Shown here in pieces: positions 27,165 to 35,296 of a stretch of 64,000 nucleotides of DNA (within the stretch, counting starts at the first letter, position 1; each line of letters begins with the position of its first letter). The stretch is from NCBI RefSeq assembly GCF_003944755.1, contig NZ_RWGU01000049.1, forward strand, positions 1 through 64,000. The letters run 5' to 3'. Source of the DNA: Rhodovulum robiginosum (GTDB lineage Bacteria; Pseudomonadota; Alphaproteobacteria; Rhodobacterales; Rhodobacteraceae). The position numbers and the translations under genes are program-made. The notes under the pieces are model-generated. The model saw only the letters and a list, made by a program, of their open reading frames with translations, searched no databases and was not told the origin of the DNA.

Positions 27165-28427
27165 TCACCCCGCGATGCCCCCGAGCGCCCCCAAACCGGC
27201 CGCCAGGCCCAGCACCGCCGGCAGCGGCCAGCGGCGCCAAAACAGCAGCAGCGCTGCGAGACCCGCGAGCGCCAGCGCGGGTATGTTGAGCGATGCGGGG
27301 TCGGGGGCGATCAGGCGCAGCGGTCCGGCCTCCAGCATCTCGACACGGGCGAAGAACACATGCGCGGCGAACCAGATCGAGAGGTTGAGGATGACGCCGA
27401 CCACCGCCGCCGTCACGCAGGCCAGCGCCGCCGACAGCCGCGGCATGCCGGCCAGCCGGTCGATGTAGGGGGCGCCTGCGAAGATCCACAGGAAACAGGG
27501 CACGAAGGTGACCCACAGCGTGACCGCCGCCCCCGCCAGCGCCATTGCCCAGCCCCCGGCCTGGAAGGCCGCGAGAAACCCCACGAACTCGGTCACCAGT
27601 ATCAGCGGCCCCGGCGTGGTTTCGGCCAGGCCCAGCCCGTCGACCATCTGCGCGGTGTCGAGCCAGCCTTTGCCGGTCACCACCTCCTGGGTCATGTAAG
27701 CCAGCACCGCGTAGGCGCCGCCGAAGGTGACGACGGCAAGCTTGGAAAAGAACGCCGCGATCTGGGCCAGGATCGGCGGGCCGGCGGCCCAGAGCAGCGC
27801 AACGGGCGCCAGCCAGAGCGCCGACCAGGTGGCGATGGTGACCAGCGGACGGGCGGCGGGCGGACGCGGGCCAGGCGCTGGCAGCGGCGCGCCGCGGGCG
27901 CTGAGATAGCCATAGGCCGCGGCGGCCGCGATGATCAGCGGGAAGGGCAGGGCGAGCGCGAAGATGCCGAGGAAGGAGAGCCCGGCGATAACCCAGCGCG
28001 CAGGGGTTTTCAGCGCCTTGCCGGAGACTTTCAGCAGCGCGTCGATGACGACCACGACCACCGTGGCCTTGACCCCCAGAAACAGCGCCTCGACCAATGG
28101 CACCGCGCCGAAGGCGGCATAGGCGGCGGCCAGCGCCAGCACCACCACCGCGCCGGGCAGAACGAAAAGGCCGCCGGCGATCAGCCCTCCGGCCACGCCC
28201 CGCATCCGCCAGCCCGCGTAGGTGGCCAGTTGCATCGCCTCGGGCCCGGGCAGCAGCATGCAAAAGCTGAGCGCGCGCAGAAAGCCCTCGTCGTCCAGCC
28301 AGCCGCGGGATTCCACCAGATCGCGGTGCATCAGCGCGATCTGCGCCGCGGGGCCGCCGAAGGACAACAGGCCGATGCGGCCGAAGACGCGGACAAGCTC
28401 GGGCAGGGGCGGGGCGGGGCGATCCAT
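27165..28427 (-). CDS. chrA: ChrA chromate efflux transporter
   Basis: The 420-residue membrane protein has two homologous CHR domains. The first holds FGGPAAQIALMHRDLVE near residue 20; the second holds FGGAYAVLAYMTQEVV near 240. PGPEAMQLATYAGW is another family motif. About ten hydrophobic helices are predicted. It exports chromate across the inner membrane; sulfate or other oxyanion transport is also possible. The ATG at 28427 has a GGGGGG site. Confidence 0.95.
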   Translation of the reverse strand: MDRPAPPLPELVRVFGRIGLLSFGGPAAQIALMHRDLVESRGWLDDEGFLRALSFCMLLPGPEAMQLATYAGWRMRGVAGGLIAGGLFVLPGAVVVLALAAAYAAFGAVPLVEALFLGVKATVVVVVIDALLKVSGKALKTPARWVIAGLSFLGIFALALPFPLIIAAAAAYGYLSARGAPLPAPGPRPPAARPLVTIATWSALWLAPVALLWAAGPPILAQIAAFFSKLAVVTFGGAYAVLAYMTQEVVTGKGWLDTAQMVDGLGLAETTPGPLILVTEFVGFLAAFQAGGWAMALAGAAVTLWVTFVPCFLWIFAGAPYIDRLAGMPRLSAALACVTAAVVGVILNLSIWFAAHVFFARVEMLEAGPLRLIAPDPASLNIPALALAGLAALLLFWRRWPLPAVLGLAAGLGALGGIAG

Positions 28428-28471
28428 CCCGCCCCCCTAGCACGGCCCATGCAACGGGGCGATGAAAAGCC

Positions 28472-28897
28472 TCAGGCGATCTTTTGCCCGGTCATGCCCA
28501 GCTCGAGGCTGTGTTCGGGCAAGAGGCCCAGTTGCTCGAAAAAGCTCAGGATATCCCAGTTGTTATAGGCCTCGACAATGCGCTCGCCCTCGAACCGCAC
28601 CATGATCTGGCCCGACAGGCGCACCGGTTTCAGGCTGCCCACCGCCACCGCGCGCACGTCGAACAGCGCCGAGATCCAGTCGCCGTGTTCGATGGTATGG
28701 ACGATGCGGTAGCCCTGATCCTCGACCAGTTGCAGCATTGCCGCGACGAAGACCTTGAGATCCTCCGGGCCCACCTGCAAATCGTCCATCAGCCCCGCGG
28801 CCCGGGTGCTGTCGGTAAAGAGCGTATCGACCGCGTCGAGATCGCCCTCGATATAGACCCGCCGGTACCACCGGTCGAGAAGTTCTGCCTTGGTCAT
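28472..28897 (-). CDS. NTF2-like / SnoaL-type protein
   Basis: The 141-residue product has the cone-shaped NTF2-like fold pattern: ELLDRWYRRVYIEGDLDAVDTLFTD at the N-terminus and a VRFEGERIVEAYNNWDILSFFEQLG sheet-and-tail typical of SnoaL-like polyketide-cyclase proteins. The reaction, if any, is unknown. It sits 44 bases upstream of chrA on the same strand and could share its transcript. Confidence 0.8.
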   Translation of the reverse strand: MTKAELLDRWYRRVYIEGDLDAVDTLFTDSTRAAGLMDDLQVGPEDLKVFVAAMLQLVEDQGYRIVHTIEHGDWISALFDVRAVAVGSLKPVRLSGQIMVRFEGERIVEAYNNWDILSFFEQLGLLPEHSLELGMTGQKIA

Positions 28898-28980
28898 CGC
28901 GCCGCCCTCGGGTTGCTGCCTGTCCCCCTTGTCGGCGACAAAGGTTGATGCGCGCTGAACGGCGCCGCGATTTTTCGAAT

Positions 28981-29302
28981 GGGGAGAAGGTGCAGGTTTC
29001 TGTTGCCAGGTACCTGCGAACCCCGCCTGCCCTTGCTAGAGGAACAGGGCTTAAGTTTTCGGTTTGGTTACTGCTTACGCAGCAACGGCCACCGGAGCAC
29101 GGTTGTCATTGGCAACTATCATGCTTGCACCGATAACGGTGGTAGCTCACCGGGCGAAAGCTAACCCCTTTAGACGTCCGTCGATCCTGTTTCGGCCCCA
29201 TGATCCCGCCAATGTGGGAGTTCTGGTGGAGCCGCCGGGTACCGCCCCCGGGTCCGATCCGCTTATTACGGGCGCGTTTATCGCCATAGTCTCTTGCGAG
29301 AC
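28981..29302 (-). ncRNA. ssrA: Two-piece permuted tmRNA
   Basis: On the reverse strand the gene first gives the acceptor piece, whose T-arm region ends CGGCTCCACCA, then an intervening loop, then the coding piece beginning GGGGCCGAAACAGGATCGACG. The 5' GGGGCCG pairs with CGGCTCC, including a G3-U70-type wobble that marks alanine charging. This order is the circularly permuted alphaproteobacterial form, which is cut into two RNAs. The tag frame at 29075-29113 encodes ANDNRAPVAVAA and stops with TAA. The 3' part holds a pseudoknot-forming GCAGGT/ACCTGC pair. Ends are approximate. Confidence 0.95.
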
Positions 29303-29308
29303 AGACCT

Positions 29309-29337
29309 AAGATAAACCCGCGCGGCGCCGGTTTCAA
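29309..29337 (-). promoter_or_regulatory. Sigma70 promoter of ssrA
   Basis: On the reverse strand TTGAAA (29332-29337) and TATCTT (29309-29314) are separated by exactly 17 bases, a near-consensus housekeeping promoter. Transcription would begin near 29302. Confidence 0.8.
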
Positions 29338-29360
29338 CCGCCGCGGGGCGAGGGGGCGGG

Positions 29361-29531
29361 TCAGCCCCCGGGCAGGGCGGCGCAATGGGCGCCGGTGGCC
29401 GCCTGGCCCGAACCCAGCGCCAGCAGCGGCGGCGCACCGTAGGGGTCGAGCGGCGCCGAGCCCGCGAGGTCGACGGCCAAGAGGCCCGCCACGACGATCA
29501 GCAGCACGATCACGACAGGGCGGCGGGTCAT
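29361..29531 (-). CDS. Small (56-residue) exported or membrane protein after YeeE/YedE
   Basis: The frame starts MTRRPVVIVLLIVVAGLLAVD, a membrane anchor or signal sequence, then a Pro/Gly/Ala-rich tail with a single Cys near the end (GAHCAALPGG). Its ATG overlaps the stop of the YeeE gene as ATGA, so it is translationally coupled to the sulfur-transport operon. No family is recognised. A periplasmic thiol or sulfur-handling role is possible from context alone. Confidence 0.65.
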   Translation of the reverse strand: MTRRPVVIVLLIVVAGLLAVDLAGSAPLDPYGAPPLLALGSGQAATGAHCAALPGG

Positions 29532-30655
29532 CGGCGGGCCTCCAGCCCCAGGTAGGGGCGCAGCTTGATACCGTAGTAAGAGCCCAGGAAGGCCGCGGCG
29601 AACCAGGCCCAGCCATGCAGGCTGCCCGTCGAGATGCCGCTAAAGAAGGCGCCCACGTTGCAGCCGAAGGCCAGCCGCGAGGAATAGCCCAACAAAAACC
29701 CCGCGACGATCACCGCGACCCAGGCGCCCAGCGGGTAACCCTTGAGCGGGCCAGACAGCCCGTCGCGCCACCACGCGGCCAGCGCCGCGCCGGCGATGAG
29801 GCCGATATCGGTCAGCGAGGTTATGTCAGTCAGCACGCTTTGTTCGACGCGTTCGACATTGCCCGGCGCCGCCCAGAAGGCCGAGCCGGAGAGATCCGCC
29901 CCCAGCGCGGTGGCGCCCTTGGCGACCCACAGGCCCAGCCCGTAGACGATGCCCCAGGGCTGACCGGCGACCGCCAGATGGGCGATGGCCAGCGCGGCCA
30001 CCACGATGGCCGCGATCCACAGCCGCCCCGGCAGGCGCCGTTTTTCGGGGGCGCCCAGCACCAGCACCAGCAGCGCCACCGCGGCCAGCCCCGCCAGCGT
30101 CACCGCCAGCCCGCCGGTGCCCGCAAACGCGACCAAAGGCAGGGTGCCCAGCCCGGTCCACCAGGTCAGGTGATAGGCGCCCGCAAAGCTGCCGACCGCG
30201 AAAAAGGGCAGGGCGACCGCGCTGACCGCGTTGCCCGAGCCGGCATTCACCAGCGTGCCCGATCCGCAGCCCAGGACGATCTGCATGCAGGCGCCGAACA
30301 CGAACGCCCCGCCGACCATGGCAAAGCCCACGGGCGCGTGGGCGCCCTTCAGTTCGGACCCGTGCGCGGCCAGCATCGGAAAGGCGGCCAGCGCCACAAG
30401 CCCGATGCAGACCATCTGCGCGACCAGCCCGGAGGGGTCGCGGAACAGGATCATCCGCCGCCACGGCCCGGTAAAGCCGAAGCGCAGCCCCTCGAGCGCC
30501 AGACCGAAGCCCAGCCCGAGAAGCAGCAGCAACCCGTAGCGCGGCCCGGCCATCGCCGCGACCGCCAGCACTGCCAAAAGCGCGGCCAGCGCCATCCCGG
30601 CCCGCCCGGCCAGGCGCGGCGCCCCGCGGGGCGCCGCCGTTGCCGTTTCACTCAT
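29528..30655 (-). CDS. YeeE/YedE (TsuA-type) sulfur-compound transporter
   Basis: The 375-residue membrane protein has the two conserved Cys/Gly-rich motifs of the family: FVFGACMQIVLGCGSGTLVNAGSGN in the first half and FGCNVGAFFSGISTGSLHGW in the second. About nine membrane helices are predicted. The TsuA branch imports thiosulfate through a chain of Cys residues; related members import other reduced sulfur. It follows the rhodanese gene by nine bases, so the two form an operon. GAGGAACGGG lies before the ATG. Confidence 0.93.
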   Translation of the reverse strand: MSETATAAPRGAPRLAGRAGMALAALLAVLAVAAMAGPRYGLLLLLGLGFGLALEGLRFGFTGPWRRMILFRDPSGLVAQMVCIGLVALAAFPMLAAHGSELKGAHAPVGFAMVGGAFVFGACMQIVLGCGSGTLVNAGSGNAVSAVALPFFAVGSFAGAYHLTWWTGLGTLPLVAFAGTGGLAVTLAGLAAVALLVLVLGAPEKRRLPGRLWIAAIVVAALAIAHLAVAGQPWGIVYGLGLWVAKGATALGADLSGSAFWAAPGNVERVEQSVLTDITSLTDIGLIAGAALAAWWRDGLSGPLKGYPLGAWVAVIVAGFLLGYSSRLAFGCNVGAFFSGISTGSLHGWAWFAAAFLGSYYGIKLRPYLGLEARR

Positions 30656-30664
30656 ACCCGTTCC

Positions 30665-31627
30665 TCAATACTTGCCGGTGACCTTGTTCCACAGGTTGCG
30701 CACGGGGCCGGGGACATTGGCCATCTCGTGCCCCGATTTGGACCAGCCGACCATCGACTCGGGGTAAAGCCGCGTGCCCTCGATCCCGGCCAGTTCGCTC
30801 AGCGCGAACCAGTTGGTCGCCGCCCAGTGGCCGGTATTGCAGAACGAGACCAGGCTGTCGCCGGACTCGAACCCGTTCTCGGCGGCCAACGCCTTGGCGG
30901 TGTCGGCCTCGATCAGCGACGGCGCGCTGTCACCGAACCAAGAGGAATGGGTGAAATAGCGCGATTGCGGCAGGGTGCCGGGGCGGGCGGCCGCGCCGTG
31001 CTTGGCGTTGCCCTTCCAGAACGCTTCGGGACGGGCGTCGACCAGTTGGCCCTCGGCGCGGCCCTCGACCACGGCCTGCACGTCTTCTTCGGTGGCGAGC
31101 CACTTGTCGGAAAAGCTGACCTCGATGGCGCTGGGTGTCGGCGTGACCGCGTCGGTCGAGACCTCGAGCTTGGCCTCCTCCCAGGCGTTCATCCCGCCGT
31201 TAAGGATGGCCAGCGGGCTGACGCCGCTCGATTTCAGCGTCCAGTAGACGCGGGCGGCGGCGCCGAAATCGGTCTGGTCCTTGCCCTGGTGCACGATCAC
31301 CACCGGCCGGTCCTTGGTGACGCCGAGGCTGCGCAGCACCTCGGTCAGCTTGTCCTCGGCGACCAGTTGGCCGGGGTTTTCCTTGGGCCCGCGGAAGAGG
31401 TTGTAGGGCGCGTGCACCGCGCCGGGAATATGGCCCGCCGCATAGACCGTCTGCTCGGTCTCGCCCACCTTGTCGGTGCGGATATCGAGCACCAGCGGGG
31501 CGACGGTTTCACGTGCCTGGGCCAGCCCCTGGGGATCGATCAGCGGGCCGAAACCCGCGTCCTGCGCCCAGCCCGAAGAGGCGAGCAGCGTGATTGCGAG
31601 GGCAGCACTGGATAGGTGTTTCGTCAT
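30665..31627 (-). CDS. Periplasmic rhodanese (tandem-domain sulfurtransferase)
   Basis: The 320-residue product starts with a Sec signal peptide ending ASSGWA-QDA. Two rhodanese domains follow (about residues 30-150 and 175-300). The second has the active-site loop CNTGHWA; the first has no catalytic Cys, as usual for tandem rhodaneses. It would transfer sulfane sulfur in the periplasm and hand it to the downstream YeeE/YedE transporter. AGGAGG lies eight bases before the ATG. Confidence 0.94.
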   Translation of the reverse strand: MTKHLSSAALAITLLASSGWAQDAGFGPLIDPQGLAQARETVAPLVLDIRTDKVGETEQTVYAAGHIPGAVHAPYNLFRGPKENPGQLVAEDKLTEVLRSLGVTKDRPVVIVHQGKDQTDFGAAARVYWTLKSSGVSPLAILNGGMNAWEEAKLEVSTDAVTPTPSAIEVSFSDKWLATEEDVQAVVEGRAEGQLVDARPEAFWKGNAKHGAAARPGTLPQSRYFTHSSWFGDSAPSLIEADTAKALAAENGFESGDSLVSFCNTGHWAATNWFALSELAGIEGTRLYPESMVGWSKSGHEMANVPGPVRNLWNKVTGKY

Positions 31628-31924
31628 CTCGGATCCTCCTGTGTCTGGCCAGAACCTGTTGTGCGTCAAGCCGGAGTGCAAGACCGCGCCGGCAAACAAA
31701 GCCTACCGCATCGCGGCGAAGAAATCTTGCGTTCCCGATCGGGCAGTTTACGCGGAACGCTTTTCGCGCCCCGGGTGCCTCAGGCGTGCCATGACCGTCC
31801 TGGGCGGCAAAAAAAAGAACGCGCGCCGTCGGGCCGGGTCGACGCCGGGCTGGATTGACGAGCGATCTGATGCTAAAACTCGGTCAAATGTGTCCGTAAA
31901 GAGGCACGTCGAGCAGGACCCGTC

Positions 31925-32914
31925 ATGGGATACAATATCAGCGAGGTGTCCGGCGCCGAGGGCGGCGGTACCTTGAACCTCGATACATGGACCTTCACCC
32001 TTGACCTGGGTGTGGGCGCCACCACGATCAGCGGCGATTTCGACCAGGTTCCCCTCGGGGGCGGGGCCAGCAGCGAGGCCACGGACGGCTACAGCTTTTC
32101 TGCCCTCAACCAGCAGGGCTTGGGCACCCTTACCACCAATAGCAGCGATGGCACCTTCACCTTTATCGTCGACCGCGCCGCGGTGCTGGCGACGGGCAGC
32201 GACCAGACGCTGAGCTTTACCGTAACCGGGTCGAGCGGGGGAAATTCCGACCAGGATACGGTGGTTATCAATATCCTGATCTGCGTCGCCCGCGGAACGC
32301 TGATCGAGACCGTCGAGGGCGCGGTCCCGGTCGAGACGCTGCGACAGGGAGATCCGGTTCGCACCTATGACGGAGGCTCTGCGCCGATCCGCTGGATCGG
32401 ATCGCGCCGGGTAAACGCCTCCGAACTGACCGCGCATCCCGAGCTCAGACCGGTGCGCATCGCGGCGGGGGCCCTGGGGTCTGGACGGCCTTACCGCGAC
32501 CTGGTGGTCTCGCCCCAGCATCGGGTTCTGCTGCAGGACTGGCGGGCGGAACTTCTGTTCGGCGAGGCCGAAGTGCTGGTGCCGGCGAAAAGCCTGCTCG
32601 ACGATGACAAGGTGCGCGTGGACCACCTGGCCGAAGAGGTCGAGTATTTTCACCTGCTGTTCGACCGGCACGAGATCATGTTCACCGAAGGCGCCCCGAC
32701 CGAAAGCTTCCATCCCGGCCCCTATGCGATGCGCGAACTCGCCGCGCCGGCACGCGCCGAACTCGTCCGGCTCTTCCCAGAGCTTTCTGGCGGGGTGGCG
32801 CCATGGGCGGCGGCGCGCCCGGCGCTCAAAGCCTGGGAGGGCAAGCTTCTCGGCCACGGGCGTCCGGGGGCGGGCGCGGCCGGGGCCGGCGAGGAGCAGA
32901 GATGGGCGAGCTGA
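31925..32914 (+). CDS. Hint-domain protein, second paralogue
   Basis: The 329-residue protein has an N-terminal beta-rich region (about 1-118) with Gly/Asp/Ser repeats like secreted adhesins, then a Hint_2-type domain: CVARGTLIETVEGAVPVETLRQGD, IRWIGSRRV, VSPQHRVLLQDWRAELLFG, and FDRHEIMFTEGAPTESFHPGPYA. It is clearly paralogous to the gene at 3239-4264 in the Hint half but differs in the N-terminal part. The last 13 bases overlap the acyltransferase gene. Whether the Hint domain splices or cleaves is untested; the usual terminal His-Asn pair is not evident. Confidence 0.88.
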   Translation: MGYNISEVSGAEGGGTLNLDTWTFTLDLGVGATTISGDFDQVPLGGGASSEATDGYSFSALNQQGLGTLTTNSSDGTFTFIVDRAAVLATGSDQTLSFTVTGSSGGNSDQDTVVINILICVARGTLIETVEGAVPVETLRQGDPVRTYDGGSAPIRWIGSRRVNASELTAHPELRPVRIAAGALGSGRPYRDLVVSPQHRVLLQDWRAELLFGEAEVLVPAKSLLDDDKVRVDHLAEEVEYFHLLFDRHEIMFTEGAPTESFHPGPYAMRELAAPARAELVRLFPELSGGVAPWAAARPALKAWEGKLLGHGRPGAGAAGAGEEQRWAS

Positions 32915-33438
32915 CCGATGCGACCGGTGCCGCGCTGCCGGCGGTCGAGGCGCCGTCGGCGGATCTTTTGCGCGCCTATGGCGACATGGCCTTCCTGGCG
33001 TTCCGCAGCCCGCGCCACGGGGCAATGTCGGTCGGTGAGCTGCGCCGTTATCTCGAGCCCCCCCTGACGCATGGGCAGTTCCGGCTGTTCCGCTTCGACG
33101 GCGTGCCGCGGGGGATGTACACCTGGGCCTGGCTCACCCCCGAGGCCGAGCGGCGGCTGATCGTCGGTGACCCGCTCGACCCCGAGGACTGGGCGGCGGG
33201 CGAGAGGCTTTGGATCGTCGACCTGATCGCCCCCTATCGCGGCCTAACATCCAGCATGGTGCGCTGGGTGATGGTGCCGGGACACTTCACCGACCGCTCG
33301 TTCCTGTTTCGGCGTGTCGATTCCGAAAACCGCACCCGGCGCATCGTGCATATCGATTTCCGCCGGGCACGGCTTTCGAAGGTGATGGACGAGGCGGCGT
33401 TTCTGGCCGCGCAGCCGCGCCTTCCGCCGGGGCGGTAG
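32902..33438 (+). CDS. HlyC-like toxin-activating lysine acyltransferase
   Basis: The 178-residue product aligns with the RTX-toxin acyltransferase family. It has the SPRHGAMSVGEL segment with the catalytic-type His near residue 38, the FRFDGVPRGMYTWAWLT core, and DWAAGERLWIVDLIAPYRG with the second catalytic-type Asp. The family adds fatty acyl groups to toxin lysines before secretion. The start ATG at 32902 lies inside the upstream Hint gene, with GAGGAG before it, so the pair is coupled. No RTX toxin is in the window; the Hint protein is the obvious candidate partner, by inference. Confidence 0.88.
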   Translation: MGELTDATGAALPAVEAPSADLLRAYGDMAFLAFRSPRHGAMSVGELRRYLEPPLTHGQFRLFRFDGVPRGMYTWAWLTPEAERRLIVGDPLDPEDWAAGERLWIVDLIAPYRGLTSSMVRWVMVPGHFTDRSFLFRRVDSENRTRRIVHIDFRRARLSKVMDEAAFLAAQPRLPPGR

Positions 33439-33509
33439 CGGCAGGCGACAAGGGGCGCCACCAAGGCGCTTGTTCAAGGGCCTTGGCAAAAATCCTTCAA
33501 GATCTTCGG

Positions 33510-33543
33510 CCCCGGCCGGCGCGCCCGTGGGCGCGGGCCGGGG
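33510..33543. terminator. Large GC hairpin between convergent genes
   Basis: CCCCGGCC plus CGCGCCC on the left arm pair with GGGCGCG plus GGCCGGGG on the right, a 15-base-pair stem with a two-base bulge and a GT loop. It lies between the acyltransferase stop and the reverse-strand binding-protein stop. No U-tract is seen. Confidence 0.45.
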
Positions 33544-33551
33544 CACTGGAC

Positions 33552-34595
33552 TCAGAACCCGGCCTTGATCTTTTCGAACTCGGCGGACTGGCGCTCGCGC
33601 AGCTCGTTGGGCATCGGCAGTTGCGCCAGCACCGGCGCGTCGATCGGCCCGAGCCCGACCTCGGTCAGGGCCTCTTCGCCATAGGCCGCCATCGCCTTGG
33701 CGTTGGCATGGCCGTAGCCTGCCTCGAGCAGTGGCTCGGTGGATGACGGGTCGAGCATGGCGTTGAGGAAATCATAGGCCTTTTCCTCGCTGCCCTCGCC
33801 GTCGGCGAGGTTCACGTACCCGCACAGCCATAGCGAAGAGCCTTGCACCGGCTCGCGCTGGAACCCGATGGGAAAGCCCGCGTCAACCATGGTCGGCAGG
33901 GTTTCGTTCCAGGCCCAGCTGACTACCACCTCGCCCGAGGCCAGAAGCTGCGCAAGCTCGGCCGGGTCGACCCAGTAGGTGCGCAGGTTGGGATGCACCG
34001 CGCGCAGCCAGTCCGAGGCGGCCGCGAACTGCTGGTCCGTGGCGGTCGCCCAGTTCTGGGTGCCGGTGGCGAGATAGGCCAGCGCGTAGGCGTCGTCGAC
34101 ATTGTCGGGCAGGGTGACGCGGCCGGCGTAGTTCGGGTTCAGGAAGATATCGAGCGTGGCCAGGTCGGCGTCGTCCACCTCTTCGGTGTTGTAGGCGATG
34201 GCGGTCGAGCCGAAATCGGTCGGGACGAAATAGACCTCGGCGCTGACATCGGTCACGTCGGTGCCGGTCAGATCGGCGTTGAGATCGCCCCAGGCGCTGA
34301 TCTTCGATGTATCCCAGGGTTCCACGATCCCGGACTCGATCCATTTCGTCACCGAGCCCGCGCAGACATGGCTGACATCGGCCCGAAAGCCCGAGCGCAG
34401 CTTCTGGAACGCCTCTTCCTCGTCGCCGAAGAAGGCGAAGGCGGGGCTTTGGCCGTGTTGTTCGATGTATTTCGAATGAAAGGCGGGGTCTTCGAAGCCG
34501 GAATAGTCGAAGACCAGAAGCTCGTCGTCGGCGGCGAACGCTGCGCCAGCGGCGAATAGCGCCGTAGTGCCGGCGAGAATCAGTCGTGCGGTCAT
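33552..34595 (-). CDS. PotD/PotF-like extracellular solute-binding protein
   Basis: The 347-residue protein starts with a signal peptide (MTARLILAGTTALFAAGAAFA-ADDE) and reads as a polyamine-type periplasmic binding protein: DELLVFDYSGFEDPAF, DFGSTAIAYNTEEV, and VVSWAWNETLPTMVDAGFPIGF. It would capture a ligand, perhaps putrescine or spermidine, for an ABC importer. No permease or ATPase gene is adjacent, so it is an orphan here. AAGGAAAGGG precedes the ATG. Divergent from the DinB gene. Confidence 0.9.
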   Translation of the reverse strand: MTARLILAGTTALFAAGAAFAADDELLVFDYSGFEDPAFHSKYIEQHGQSPAFAFFGDEEEAFQKLRSGFRADVSHVCAGSVTKWIESGIVEPWDTSKISAWGDLNADLTGTDVTDVSAEVYFVPTDFGSTAIAYNTEEVDDADLATLDIFLNPNYAGRVTLPDNVDDAYALAYLATGTQNWATATDQQFAAASDWLRAVHPNLRTYWVDPAELAQLLASGEVVVSWAWNETLPTMVDAGFPIGFQREPVQGSSLWLCGYVNLADGEGSEEKAYDFLNAMLDPSSTEPLLEAGYGHANAKAMAAYGEEALTEVGLGPIDAPVLAQLPMPNELRERQSAEFEKIKAGF

Positions 34596-34739
34596 GCCAG
34601 GTCCCTTTCCTTGGGCAGTGGTCCGTAGCGAACGCTAGTGGAGCGGCGGGGGCCGCTCAAGGGCCATGCGCGTGGCGGGCGGGTCTCGTCACCGCCGGCG
34701 GTTTCTGCCAAAAGGGGCGAAAGCGACAGGAGGACGAAA

Positions 34740-35285
34740 ATGCACACGCAGGCGGCCGGGGCAGGGCACGACGGGCTGGTGACGCCCGACTGGTGCCGGC
34801 TGATGGCGCGCTACAACCGCTGGCAGAACACCTCGCTGATCGCCGCGGCCGAGACGCTGGAGCCTGCGGCGCTTCTGGCCGAACGCGGTGCCTTCTGGGG
34901 CTCGATTCACGGCACGCTCAGCCATATCCTGTGGGCCGATCACGTCTGGATGGCCCGGCTCGACGGCTGGCCGCCGCCGGGGGGCGGGCTGTCCGACAGC
35001 GACGGCTACGCGCCCGATTGGGCCGAGTTGCGCGCCCGGCGCCGGATCACCGATGCGCGCATCGCCCGCTGGGCCGGGGCGCTCGGCCCGGCCGATCTGG
35101 CGAACGATCTGGTCTGGCAATCCGGTGCGGCGGGGCGCGAGGTTGCGCGGCCACGGGCGATTTGCGTCTTGCACATGTTCAACCACCAGACCCACCATCG
35201 CGGGCAGGTGCACGCCATGCTGACCGCCGCCGGGGCCGCGCCCGGCGACACCGACCTGTTTCTGATGCCCGACATGACCAACTGA
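34740..35285 (+). CDS. DinB family metal-dependent protein
   Basis: The 181-residue protein has the four-helix DinB pattern. The three metal-binding His positions are in HGTLSHILWADHVWM and HMFNHQTHHRGQVHAML; YNRWQNTSL is the typical N-terminal helix. DinB-like proteins act as thiol-dependent transferases or hydrolases; the substrate here is unknown. AGGAGG sits six bases before the ATG at 34740. It is followed after 11 bases by acuI. Confidence 0.9.
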   Translation: MHTQAAGAGHDGLVTPDWCRLMARYNRWQNTSLIAAAETLEPAALLAERGAFWGSIHGTLSHILWADHVWMARLDGWPPPGGGLSDSDGYAPDWAELRARRRITDARIARWAGALGPADLANDLVWQSGAAGREVARPRAICVLHMFNHQTHHRGQVHAMLTAAGAAPGDTDLFLMPDMTN

Positions 35286-35296
35286 GGAGAAATGAG

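Noticed and set aside
29064-29315. Short plus-strand frames in the ssrA region
   Set aside because: They lie on the opposite strand of a structured tmRNA gene and have no coding features.
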